This document shows positions 6,462 to 13,574 of a stretch of 40,701 nt of DNA, piece after piece. The DNA is taken from assembly GCA_017443265.1 (NCBI GenBank), contig JAFSOU010000060.1, forward strand, positions 1 through 40,701, written 5' to 3'. Both the position numbers and the translations under genes were made by a program. The DNA comes from Bacteroidales bacterium. GTDB taxonomy: Bacteria > Bacteroidota > Bacteroidia > Bacteroidales > P3. Within the stretch, counting starts at the first letter, position 1, and every line of letters starts with the position of its first letter. The notes under the pieces were generated by a model that made no database searches, was not told the DNA's origin, and saw nothing but the letters and a program-made list of their open reading frames with translations.

Positions 6462-8315
6462 CTAATTTATTTCTTTTGCCAAACGCAAGGATTTCCCCAC
6501 ATAGCGAAAAGAACCGTTACTAAAATCAAAAATATTCGCTGCCACCGTAAAACTATATGCATCCCACGAGCTCCGGATGGTAGTTATGGTCCAATATCCA
6601 AGTATGTGAGAAGTAACACTGGTAGAAACGCGGTATCCAGCTGCTGGTAAAAAAACGCAGCCGGCGTTTTCCATTTGTGCCCATTGCGCATCGGTTAAGG
6701 TGTTTGCAACGAATGAACTAGTAGCAGCATTTATATCTACCAATTCAATACCTGCTGGGTGCACATAGTAGTCGGGAAAGAGAATAAGACCGTTGCAACC
6801 GTGGATTCTAGCTCTTACATATCTGGCGGAAGCTGTGCCACATACCGTTGATGCAGGAGCGCTCCCGTCAGTAAGACCTCTAATGCGTAATACATAGCTC
6901 CATTCATTTGCCGAAAGCATTCGCCATGTGCCTGGTGCGTCAGTTGTCTGAGTTTGTGGATTGTAAATGGCATTGTAAACGCCCCAGTCGTAGTTGGCGC
7001 TGGTGCCTTCAAGAGTGATGTCGGTCATAGTTAAGGAAGGTCCGTATCTAAATCTGTTGTTTGTATTCCCTGTGTTATAGTTGGTAATTGCCCACGGCTG
7101 GAAGTTTAGTGCATCATGGTCTATTGCAGTGTTATCCCAGCCGCTCGTAGCCCAGCCAAAAAGGTCTATCCATCCAGTGTATGAGGAGGATATCAAGGCA
7201 TTGTCACATTTTACTCCATTTGCATAAACTTTACCATAGGTTGAATCACCCACAAAGTCCCACTGGTTTTCGGCAAAGCGCCATGTGCCGGGTGCTATGC
7301 CTCCCCCGGCTACTGTGTGGGTGGTGGAAGTGGTTCCGCCGCCCGTGGCACTCCACTGTAGGTTGCCGGGCGAAAACAACACCATTGTGCTATCGGACAC
7401 GGAGAACCCTGTCTTTTCGAAAGCCACATTGCTAATGGTGTTGGTGTATATATGATTGCGTAGTAGGGCCGTCGAATTAGCCACCCTCTCGGTCCAGCCA
7501 TTATATTGGTTATATATACGCATTGTGAGCGTTTGGCCGACAAGTGGCGGCAGAATTACATATACATCTTTCTGTGTGGCTATGTCTATATAGTTGTTGT
7601 TGCCGCTTTTGAGATGCACTGTCAGTTCGGTTGTGGCGGTATTGTCGGGGGTTATGGTGCTAAAGGCAGTGTTTGTTGTAAATTTGCCGGCCAGTTTGCC
7701 CGACGAGGTAAACACTATTTTGGTAACAAGTTTGTTGCTTGCGCTTGCGTCGGCTTTAAGGGTAAGTTTAAGCACAGTGCCGAGGTTGCGCATCTGGAAA
7801 ACAACCCTTTCGGTTCCTGCCGGCACGTTGGCATAGCCTGCCATAAGGGTGTTGCCGCTCAGGGCATTGGCGGAGGAGTTGTAGGTCTGCTTGGAGGGGA
7901 AGTTTACTGTAAGCGCAGAGGCGGTATAGTCGTTGTGGATACTGCTGCCGCTGGAAACCCCGGCCAATGCGGCGGGATACACGGCCCAGTAGATATCGTT
8001 GCCTCCGGAAGAAATTGCGTGAATGGTGGAAGTAAAAGAGGCCGTTGTGTTGTCGGCGCTCAAGCCGGAGAGGGCAACGTTGGTGCCGTTGATATTGAGG
8101 GCGTCGGTCTGCTCCCATTTCACCTTGCGGCCGTCGGCGTAGTCGAGGTAGGCCTTGTCGCCGCCTTGCGGCAGGGCTGCCGTGGCGTTTATGGTGCGTT
8201 TTACTCCTATTATATTGGTTTTGCTTATGTCCAAATATTCCTTGGCACACGACACCGCAAAAAGAACAACTGTGGCTGCGGCAAAAACAGCCGCCGTTGT
8301 TTTGAGTTTTTTCAT
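6462..8315 (-). CDS. Fimbrillin-like surface lipoprotein with C-terminal Bacteroidales-type domain
   Basis: A 617-residue protein with the signal MKKLKTTAAVFAAATVVLFA and a Cys at position 23 after FAVS, so probably a lipoprotein. The first 300 or so residues resemble fimbrillin-like (FimA/Mfa-like) proteins: KVKWEQTDALNINGT near the start, Ser/Thr-rich beta strands, and a VYVILPPL stretch. From about residue 310 a second domain begins (VLFSPGNLQWSA, WRFAENQWDFVG, GWIDLFGWATSGW, GTWRMLSANEW), a pattern I know from many large Bacteroidales surface proteins of unknown function. A longer start at 8345 is possible; the AAAAGG just before the inner ATG and the shorter signal favour 8315. Adhesion or a surface role is inferred only. 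Confidence 0.8.
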   Translation of the reverse strand: MKKLKTTAAVFAAATVVLFAVSCAKEYLDISKTNIIGVKRTINATAALPQGGDKAYLDYADGRKVKWEQTDALNINGTNVALSGLSADNTTASFTSTIHAISSGGNDIYWAVYPAALAGVSSGSSIHNDYTASALTVNFPSKQTYNSSANALSGNTLMAGYANVPAGTERVVFQMRNLGTVLKLTLKADASASNKLVTKIVFTSSGKLAGKFTTNTAFSTITPDNTATTELTVHLKSGNNNYIDIATQKDVYVILPPLVGQTLTMRIYNQYNGWTERVANSTALLRNHIYTNTISNVAFEKTGFSVSDSTMVLFSPGNLQWSATGGGTTSTTHTVAGGGIAPGTWRFAENQWDFVGDSTYGKVYANGVKCDNALISSSYTGWIDLFGWATSGWDNTAIDHDALNFQPWAITNYNTGNTNNRFRYGPSLTMTDITLEGTSANYDWGVYNAIYNPQTQTTDAPGTWRMLSANEWSYVLRIRGLTDGSAPASTVCGTASARYVRARIHGCNGLILFPDYYVHPAGIELVDINAATSSFVANTLTDAQWAQMENAGCVFLPAAGYRVSTSVTSHILGYWTITTIRSSWDAYSFTVAANIFDFSNGSFRYVGKSLRLAKEIN

Positions 8316-8414
8316 CCTTTTTAAATTTAAAATTGTCTGTTTCATGTCATTATTATTCTTTGCGTTATGCTTTATTAATTATTATTCATTATTTTATTGT
8401 TGTTTTACTTCTAT

Positions 8415-8441
8415 AAAAGGCAATCCGCGGGAGCGGATTGC
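8415..8441 (-). terminator. Rho-independent terminator upstream of the fimbrillin-like gene
   Basis: A perfect 10-bp stem (GGCAATCCGC with GCGGATTGCC) around a 4-base loop is followed on the minus strand by TTTTATAG. It lies about 100 bp before the start codon of the lipoprotein gene, so it either ends an upstream RNA or attenuates transcription into the gene. Confidence 0.6.
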
Positions 8442-8750
8442 CGAGTAATGAAACAGTGACGTGCTGCGGTAAAACCACATCATTTTTTGAAGCACAAAAT
8501 TTCGTTTTTGAAAATCCTTACAGGCCGCCCCTTCCGAAAAAGACACGACAAAAGCGCTTTCAAAGCGACTTTGAAAGGCCGAAAAGCAGTTAAAACAGTT
8601 TAAATTACTAAGTATTAAAGACTTGCGTGAGTTTTTGGTGATGGGGAATAAAGTGCTGACAATCAGAGATTTGTACACTTTGCTTAAGCGCGCAAAAAAT
8701 ATATTGTCTTGATTATCAGCAATTTTCATATATCGTTTATTTATTTTTCC
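8415..8750 (-). ncRNA. Candidate structured leader or small RNA (about 335 nt)
   Basis: On the minus strand this stretch runs from a -7 element (8764-8757) to a hairpin with T-run (8441-8415). It includes a perfect 9-bp hairpin (CTTTCAAAG/CTTTGAAAG, near 8558-8578). The stretch could be an attenuated leader of the fimbrillin-like gene or an independent RNA. An open frame covers it (8394-8771) but has no recognisable protein features and overlaps the promoter, so it is not called as a gene. Confidence 0.3.
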
Positions 8751-8756
8751 GATTTG

Positions 8757-8764
8757 CAAAGTTA
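8757..8764 (-). promoter_or_regulatory. Possible promoter -7 element (minus strand)
   Basis: TAACTTTG on the minus strand, followed by CAAATC, matches TAnnTTTG and is identical to the ssb -7 box. The nearest upstream TTTG is about 26 bp away, longer than usual. It would give a leader of some 430 nt for the fimbrillin-like lipoprotein. Confidence 0.4.
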
Positions 8765-8849
8765 CGAACAATCTTTTATTGTTTGGGTGTCAAATATTGT
8801 CGGGTATCATCATTTGATGGGGTAGGCGGTAGTCCATGGTGTATTTTTG

Positions 8850-9003
8850 TCACCCCCGAAGTGGGGGTATATTATATTGTATTGTATTGTGGCACGTATT
8901 TGCAGGGGTTCACACCCCTTTTGCAGGGGCTTACGCTGCCTGCCTGTGATATGCCGGTCCTACGGACTTGGGGCTACGCAACGCTACCCCCCAACGGGGG
9001 TGA
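8850..9003. mobile_element. 154-bp MITE-like or REP-like element with terminal inverted repeats
   Basis: The left end TCACCCCCGAAGTGGGGGTA (8850-8869) is nearly the reverse complement of the right end TACCCCCCAACGGGGGTGA (8985-9003), and each end is itself a C5/G5 hairpin. Inside are more small hairpins: AGGGGT-TCAC-ACCCCT and GTCC-TAC-GGAC. No transposase is encoded. The interior (CAGGGGCTTACGCTGCCTGC) resembles a sequence I have seen scattered in other Bacteroidales genomes; that recollection needs checking. A lone copy of the GCTATCGAAA-type repeat core follows directly (9010-9037). Confidence 0.6.
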
Positions 9004-9009
9004 AGAAAC

Positions 9010-9037
9010 ATCCAGTGGAACTTTCGATAGCGAAGCG
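9010..9037. repeat. Solitary copy of the TTTCGATAGC...GCGGAGAA repeat core
   Basis: TCCAGTGGAACTTTCGATAG followed by CGAAGCGGAGAAT repeats the start and core of the 52-bp unit at 6030-6177 without its tandem arrangement. It begins a few bases after the right end of the MITE-like element. Confidence 0.7.
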
Positions 9038-9163
9038 GAGAATCTGATCAGGGAGATTAAATACCCTAGCGCGAGCTTATGCCGGATTTTTGCGGAAAAA
9101 TGCCAAAAATCGTTGCAAAATCACTCGTTTTGGCACATTTTTGCACCGAAAAACAGAGGTTTC

Positions 9164-9202
9164 ATTGTATGAAATTGCACCGAAAGGTGAATTTCGTACA
9201 AT
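9164..9202. repeat. Long hairpin with GAAA tetraloop
   Basis: ATTGTA, a T.G pair, GAAATT, a bulged G, and CACC on the left pair with GGTG, AATTTC and TACAAT on the right, around a GAAA loop. That gives about 17 paired bases in 39 nt. It lies some 60 bp upstream of the promoter of the lipoprotein gene at 9304, so it is outside the expected transcript. No T-run follows. Confidence 0.6.
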
Positions 9203-9260
9203 AACCCCCATATTTCATACATTACGCGCGTCATGCCGCCGAAATGGCTTTTTTTCGCAG

Positions 9261-9268
9261 TATCTTTG
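9261..9268 (+). promoter_or_regulatory. Promoter -7 element of the lipoprotein at 9304
   Basis: TATCTTTG followed by CAGAAAC fits the Bacteroidota -7 box; no clear -33 TTTG was found. Its place between a possible start at 9244 and the ATG at 9304 shows that translation begins at 9304. Confidence 0.65.
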
Positions 9269-9303
9269 CAGAAACAAATTTCAAAAACTCACAATTAAAA
9301 AAA

Positions 9304-10392
9304 ATGAAACACGCAAAAACCTTATCCATCGCCGCCGCCGCACTCCTTGCCATGCAGTGCAACAAAAATTGTCCCGAAAACGTCGAAAATTACCGCGACG
9401 CCTTGTTTGAACAGATGCTCGCCGACACTACGTGGGTGCACGAGGAACGCCTTATTCAGGAGGCCGATTCGGTGGCGTTCTACGCCCACATGGAACAGCC
9501 GATGCTGTGGCCCGACTCCACTTCCGCCGAACTGCGCCAGATGGTGGATTTCTTCAACTACAAACGTGTTCGCTATGCCGTTTCCACCGACGAGCAGACA
9601 ATCCAAAGGTACGAGGAGGATGCCGAATCGTTGAATCTGGAAAGGATTGCCTCTTGGGAGAAAATAAAAATGCAGGGCGTGTCGGACACTGCAATAAAAA
9701 CAGCCATGTCCGACGCATTGGCATTAACTTTGTACAACAACGACCAGCTGCCCGAAGGCAAAAATCCTATCGAGGTTTTGGACGAACTGGAGTTGGAACT
9801 TGTTGCCGACTTCCCCTACATCGATTACACACAAATGAAAAACGAAATAATACCTGCACTTTCGCCAAAGACTTATCTGCCAAAGAAAATGCAGAACCAC
9901 TACGACTCTTTGGTGGGGAAGGACGCCCATCCCGACCAAGAGACCATCGACGATTTGTACAGCTCGTACCTGAACGAGAATAACTACAACACAAAACTCT
10001 CCATGCTTTTTGTGCTGTTGTTTAACTACTATTGGTCGAGCGGCGACACTGCCGATTTCCTGCTGAAAGAAGCCGAGGCAGCTTTCACTTCGGGCAATTA
10101 CTCCCCCGTGATGCCTGTGTTGTGGCGAGCCTACCGCATTGTGTATTGCAATAAATACAGCTGCCCTTCGACCTTTTGCGAGATTCCCAACGTTCGCTTC
10201 AACTACTACCGCCGACTTGTGGCCTACACCGCCCTCAAACACATCGAAACTCATGCCGACGACCTGACAGCCAAGGTGCTGTTCTTTTGTCTGGCTATCC
10301 GTACCAATATCGACCGTTTTGGAGAATGTATGTTTGGCAACCAGTCCGCGACCGAAAGAATATACCTCTTTTGGAACGGCGACGTGCTGTAG
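9304..10392 (+). CDS. Lipoprotein of unknown function
   Basis: A 362-residue protein that opens with a short lipoprotein signal (MKHAKTLSIAAAALLAMQC, with the probable lipidated Cys at position 19). The mature part is acidic and mostly helical in character, with many Asp, Glu and Tyr residues and no membrane segment; no family was recognised. The ATG at 9304 is chosen because the promoter -7 box lies between it and the longer start at 9244. It is followed after about 105 bp by the FMN-binding protein gene in the same direction, with no obvious terminator between, so they may be read together. Confidence 0.75.
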   Translation: MKHAKTLSIAAAALLAMQCNKNCPENVENYRDALFEQMLADTTWVHEERLIQEADSVAFYAHMEQPMLWPDSTSAELRQMVDFFNYKRVRYAVSTDEQTIQRYEEDAESLNLERIASWEKIKMQGVSDTAIKTAMSDALALTLYNNDQLPEGKNPIEVLDELELELVADFPYIDYTQMKNEIIPALSPKTYLPKKMQNHYDSLVGKDAHPDQETIDDLYSSYLNENNYNTKLSMLFVLLFNYYWSSGDTADFLLKEAEAAFTSGNYSPVMPVLWRAYRIVYCNKYSCPSTFCEIPNVRFNYYRRLVAYTALKHIETHADDLTAKVLFFCLAIRTNIDRFGECMFGNQSATERIYLFWNGDVL

Positions 10393-10498
10393 TCAATGCA
10401 AGGGGCTTGTTTGAAAATGCCTTTTTTTGTGAATTGGACAATAAAACAAGGTCTTTGGCGTTACTCTGTTTCAACTAAAAAAGTAAAATCGTAATACA

Positions 10499-11107
10499 AT
10501 GAAAAAAACAAACTCGCTTCTTGCCTTTATTGCCATTGCGGTGGCAATGCTAGTGCCGTTCAAAACTTTTGCCCATCAAACCGCTGTGCCTCAACCTGTT
10601 GTCGAAATGTTTCCTGCAGCAGCTACCGTTGATGACCTCGGCGCATTGACTGCCGTGAAGGACAACGCCGGCGCAATACTCGGCTACTACGCCTACTCCA
10701 AGCCCGCCAGCGACAGCATTCAGGGTTTCAACGGCGAAACTCCGCTGCTGGTGGTTTTCGACAAGGAAAAGAAAGTACAGAAGGTTGTTCTGCTCGACAA
10801 CAACGAAACGCCCGGCTTTGTAAACCGTGTTGTTGAAGGCGGACTCTTCGACGCATGGAACGGCCTCACCATCGACCAAGCTCTTGAAACAGAGGTGGAT
10901 GCCGTAAGCGGCGCCACTTTCACCTCCAACGGCGTGAAAGAGTCGCTCAAAGCCTGCCTGCAAAACATCAAAGCCAGCGAAACTGCCGACAAATGCCCGT
11001 CCAACGGCTGCTGCTGTTGCACAACATGGTGCATCGTGGGCGGTGTGGCGCTTCTGGCAGTGGTGTGCTGCGTGGTGATGCTCCGTCGCAAACGTAGCAA
11101 GAAATGA
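10499..11107 (+). CDS. FMN-binding domain protein with Cys-rich C-terminal membrane anchor
   Basis: A 202-residue protein exported by a signal peptide (cleavage near FKTFA-HQ). Its middle is an FMN_bind domain: the motif VDAVSGATFTSNGV is the family's covalent-flavin site, where FMN is attached to the Thr of S(G/A)AT-type sequences, as in RnfG/NqrC. A Cys-rich stretch follows (CPSNGCCCCTTWC), then one transmembrane helix and a positive tail RRKRSKK, placing the domain outside the cytoplasmic membrane. A role in membrane electron transfer is likely; the partner is unknown, since no rnf/nqr genes are nearby. The stacked cysteines just before the membrane are unusual for this family. Confidence 0.88.
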   Translation: MKKTNSLLAFIAIAVAMLVPFKTFAHQTAVPQPVVEMFPAAATVDDLGALTAVKDNAGAILGYYAYSKPASDSIQGFNGETPLLVVFDKEKKVQKVVLLDNNETPGFVNRVVEGGLFDAWNGLTIDQALETEVDAVSGATFTSNGVKESLKACLQNIKASETADKCPSNGCCCCTTWCIVGGVALLAVVCCVVMLRRKRSKK

Positions 11108-11138
11108 CAGAATTCCTGTTTTTGATATGAACGGAAAT

Positions 11139-11173
11139 ACGGTGGTCGAGTTTGTCGAAACCACCGTTTTTTG
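11139..11173 (+). terminator. Rho-independent terminator of the FMN-binding gene
   Basis: ACGGTGGT (11139-11146) pairs perfectly with ACCACCGT (11160-11167), and the stem runs into TTTTTTG. It lies about 30 bp past the stop codon. Confidence 0.85.
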
Positions 11174-11293
11174 TACACTTCGATACAGTCGCGATGCCTG
11201 AAAAACTGAACGCTTCCCGACATCCAACTGGCGGGAGTCCACTTTTTTAATCACTTTTTCGCAAATCACAGGTCAATATTCACAAAAAAATCG

Positions 11294-11301
11294 TATCTTT
11301 G
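11294..11301 (+). promoter_or_regulatory. Promoter -7 element of the HerA-like gene
   Basis: TATCTTTG, preceded by AAAAAAATCG and followed by CAAAAC, matches TAnnTTTG. The same extended context (AAAAAAATCGTATCTTTGCA) occurs at the AbrB gene promoter. No good -33 box here. It lies about 32 bp before the ATG at 11333. Confidence 0.6.
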
Positions 11302-11332
11302 CAAAACTATTTTCAAACAAAAACACAACGCT

Positions 11333-12916
11333 ATGTTAGACCAAGAACGAGGACTTTATATCGCCCACTGCGAGTCGGGCGCATTGTCAATAATAGGTAA
11401 GATGACCAATCGCCACGGCCTTATCGCCGGCGCCACGGGAACAGGAAAAACCGTCACCCTGCAGGTGATGGCCGAGACATTCTGTCAGGCCGGAGTGCCC
11501 TGCTTTATGGCCGATATGAAAGGCGACCTTTCGGGAATTTCGCAGACCGGGGCCATGAGCTCTTTCATCGAGAAACGTATGCCCGAATTCGGCATCGAGA
11601 ACCCTCAGTTCCAAGCCTGTCCCGTGCGTTTCTTCGACGTGTTCGGCCAGCAAGGCCACCCCATGCGTGCCACCGTGTCGCAGATGGGACCCATGCTGCT
11701 TTCGCGACTGCTCGGACTTAACGAGATTCAGGACGGCGTGCTTAACATAGTGTTCCGTATCGCCGACGAGCGCGGATGGCCTATCATCGACATCAAGGAC
11801 CTCCGTTCCACCCTCGACTTTGTGTCGAAACACTCCAAGGAATACACCACCAAATACGGCAACATAAGCACCGCCACCGTGGGTGCCATACAACGTGCCA
11901 TACTGCAGCTCGAAAATCAGGGTGCCGACCAGTTCTTCGGCGAACCCGCCTTCGACATCTACGACCTGTTGCAGACCGAGAACGGCAAAGGCATTATGAA
12001 CGTGCTTGCCGCCGACAAGCTGATGATGCAGCCCAAGCTCTACTCCACTTTCCTGCTGTGGCTCATCAGCGAGCTGTATTCCACACTGCCTGAAGTGGGC
12101 GACCTCGACATGCCTAAACTGGTGTTCTTCTTCGACGAGGCGCACATGCTTTTCGACGGCACCTCGCGAGCATTGCTCGACAAAATTGAACAGGTGATAC
12201 GCCTCATCCGCTCCAAAGGCGTGGGCATCTATTTCGTTACCCAGAACCCCACAGACATCCCCGACATCATACTCGGACAGCTCGGCAACCGTGTGCAGCA
12301 CGCCCTTCGAGCCTACACACCCAAGGATCAGAAAGCCGTGAAGACCGCCGCCGACACTTTCCGCGCCAACCCCAGTTTCAAGACCGACGAAGCCATTATG
12401 AACCTCGAAACTGGCGAAGCCCTCGTCAGTTTCCTCGACGAAAAAGGCGCCCCCAACATGGTGGAACGTGCCAAGATACTGTTCCCGCTTTCGCAGATCG
12501 GCGCCATCACCGAAAGCCAGCGCGGCGAGATAATCCGCTCCAGCCGTTTGAGCGGCAAATACGACAACCCCGTGGACAACCACAGCGCTTACGAGATGAT
12601 TCTTGCCGAAGAGGAACAAGCACTTGTTGAAGCCGAGGAGAGTGCCGTAACCGAGACAAAGGAGAAAGATAAAGGCACAGGCAAAAAGAAAACCGGCATA
12701 CTCGGCAAGGTGGGCAAAGCCATACTCACAGCCATCACAGGCACCCTGGCTACCATTCTCGGCACTTGGGTTAGCGACAAAGTTACGGGCAAAAAGACCA
12801 AATCGCGCACCTCAACAGCCGGCCGTGTGGTGAAAAACGCCACCAGCGCCGCCACCCGTACCGCTAGCCGCGAGATAACCCGCGATATTTTGGGTAATAT
12901 CCTGAAAGGGAAATAA
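11333..12916 (+). CDS. HerA-type ATPase, DUF853 family (YjgR-like)
   Basis: A 527-residue cytoplasmic P-loop ATPase of the HerA/FtsK superfamily. Walker A GATGTGKT is at residues 33-40, Walker B LVFFFDEAH is near 264-272, and a sensor/arginine-finger region follows (GIYFVTQNPTDIPD, LGNRVQHALRAYTP). The catalytic body of about 430 residues matches DUF853 proteins such as E. coli YjgR, which are common but have no settled role (suggested DNA- or cell-envelope-linked motor). The C-terminal tail is rich in Lys, Gly and Thr, with a hydrophobic patch (AILTAITGTLATILGTWV). It is a single-gene unit with its own promoter. Confidence 0.92.
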   Translation: MLDQERGLYIAHCESGALSIIGKMTNRHGLIAGATGTGKTVTLQVMAETFCQAGVPCFMADMKGDLSGISQTGAMSSFIEKRMPEFGIENPQFQACPVRFFDVFGQQGHPMRATVSQMGPMLLSRLLGLNEIQDGVLNIVFRIADERGWPIIDIKDLRSTLDFVSKHSKEYTTKYGNISTATVGAIQRAILQLENQGADQFFGEPAFDIYDLLQTENGKGIMNVLAADKLMMQPKLYSTFLLWLISELYSTLPEVGDLDMPKLVFFFDEAHMLFDGTSRALLDKIEQVIRLIRSKGVGIYFVTQNPTDIPDIILGQLGNRVQHALRAYTPKDQKAVKTAADTFRANPSFKTDEAIMNLETGEALVSFLDEKGAPNMVERAKILFPLSQIGAITESQRGEIIRSSRLSGKYDNPVDNHSAYEMILAEEEQALVEAEESAVTETKEKDKGTGKKKTGILGKVGKAILTAITGTLATILGTWVSDKVTGKKTKSRTSTAGRVVKNATSAATRTASREITRDILGNILKGK

Positions 12917-13073
12917 TTGCAACGCTTGTAGAATGAAACGGTTGGTTCTTTTTATAGTAAAACTGAGAACAAACGACCTTTTCTTGGGAGAAACAATTAA
13001 GACTCAAAAATAAGAAATTATAACAATTGGTGACAAATAAGAAATAGTATTTGCAAAATCAATAAATAAAGAG

Positions 13074-13556
13074 ATGAAAAGAATAATTCTTTTTTCGATG
13101 GCAGTGATGATGTGCGCTTCGGTGCTGGCAGTCAATCCCGTTAAGATTTACCGTGGCACTTCCACCTACTACAGCGATGTTATCTGCAACGTGAAGGACG
13201 GCAAGGTGTACAAAGGCAACTCGTCGTACAACAGCGACATACTGTGCCATGTGGATGGCAACAAGATTTGCAAAACCACTTCGTCGTACAGAGACGACGT
13301 GCTCTACACCGTGCGCAAAGGCAAGGTTTACAAAGGCAACTCGCTGTACGAGAGCGACGTGGTGATGAGTTTCCGCGACGGCAAGATTTACAAAGGCGTG
13401 TCGCATTTTCGCAGCGACGTGCTTGCCACCATTATCGACGGCTTTGTTTATCAAGGCAACTCCACCTACAACAGCGACCGCATGTACACCATCGACGGAC
13501 AGCTTACCATAGAGGAGTTTGTGGCTGTGTGGTACGTCTATTTCTTTGTGTATTAA
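13074..13556 (+). CDS. Secreted protein made of six 20-residue repeats
   Basis: A 160-residue protein with a signal peptide (MKRIILFSMAVMMCASVLA, cleaved before VNP). The mature part is six consecutive units of about 20 residues with the pattern G-K-V/I-Y-K-G-N-S-x-Y-x-S-D-V/I, each ending in (V/I)xDG, and then a hydrophobic aromatic end (LTIEEFVAVWYVYFFVY). The alternating pattern suggests beta hairpins closing into a small flower- or propeller-like fold, as seen in other bacterial short-repeat proteins. The gene lies 18 bp before the radical SAM/SPASM gene, so it could be that enzyme's substrate; that is inference. It is not a recognised enzyme. Confidence 0.82.
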   Translation: MKRIILFSMAVMMCASVLAVNPVKIYRGTSTYYSDVICNVKDGKVYKGNSSYNSDILCHVDGNKICKTTSSYRDDVLYTVRKGKVYKGNSLYESDVVMSFRDGKIYKGVSHFRSDVLATIIDGFVYQGNSTYNSDRMYTIDGQLTIEEFVAVWYVYFFVY

Positions 13557-13574
13557 AAATATACGGAGAGGCTC

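Noticed and set aside
8394..8771. 125-codon open frame upstream of the fimbrillin-like gene
   Set aside because: It starts within the putative promoter, contains the terminator hairpin near its end and has no recognisable domain; treated as a leader or RNA.
8783..9172. 129-codon plus-strand open frame
   Set aside because: Its coding potential comes from the MITE-like element and the repeat beside it.
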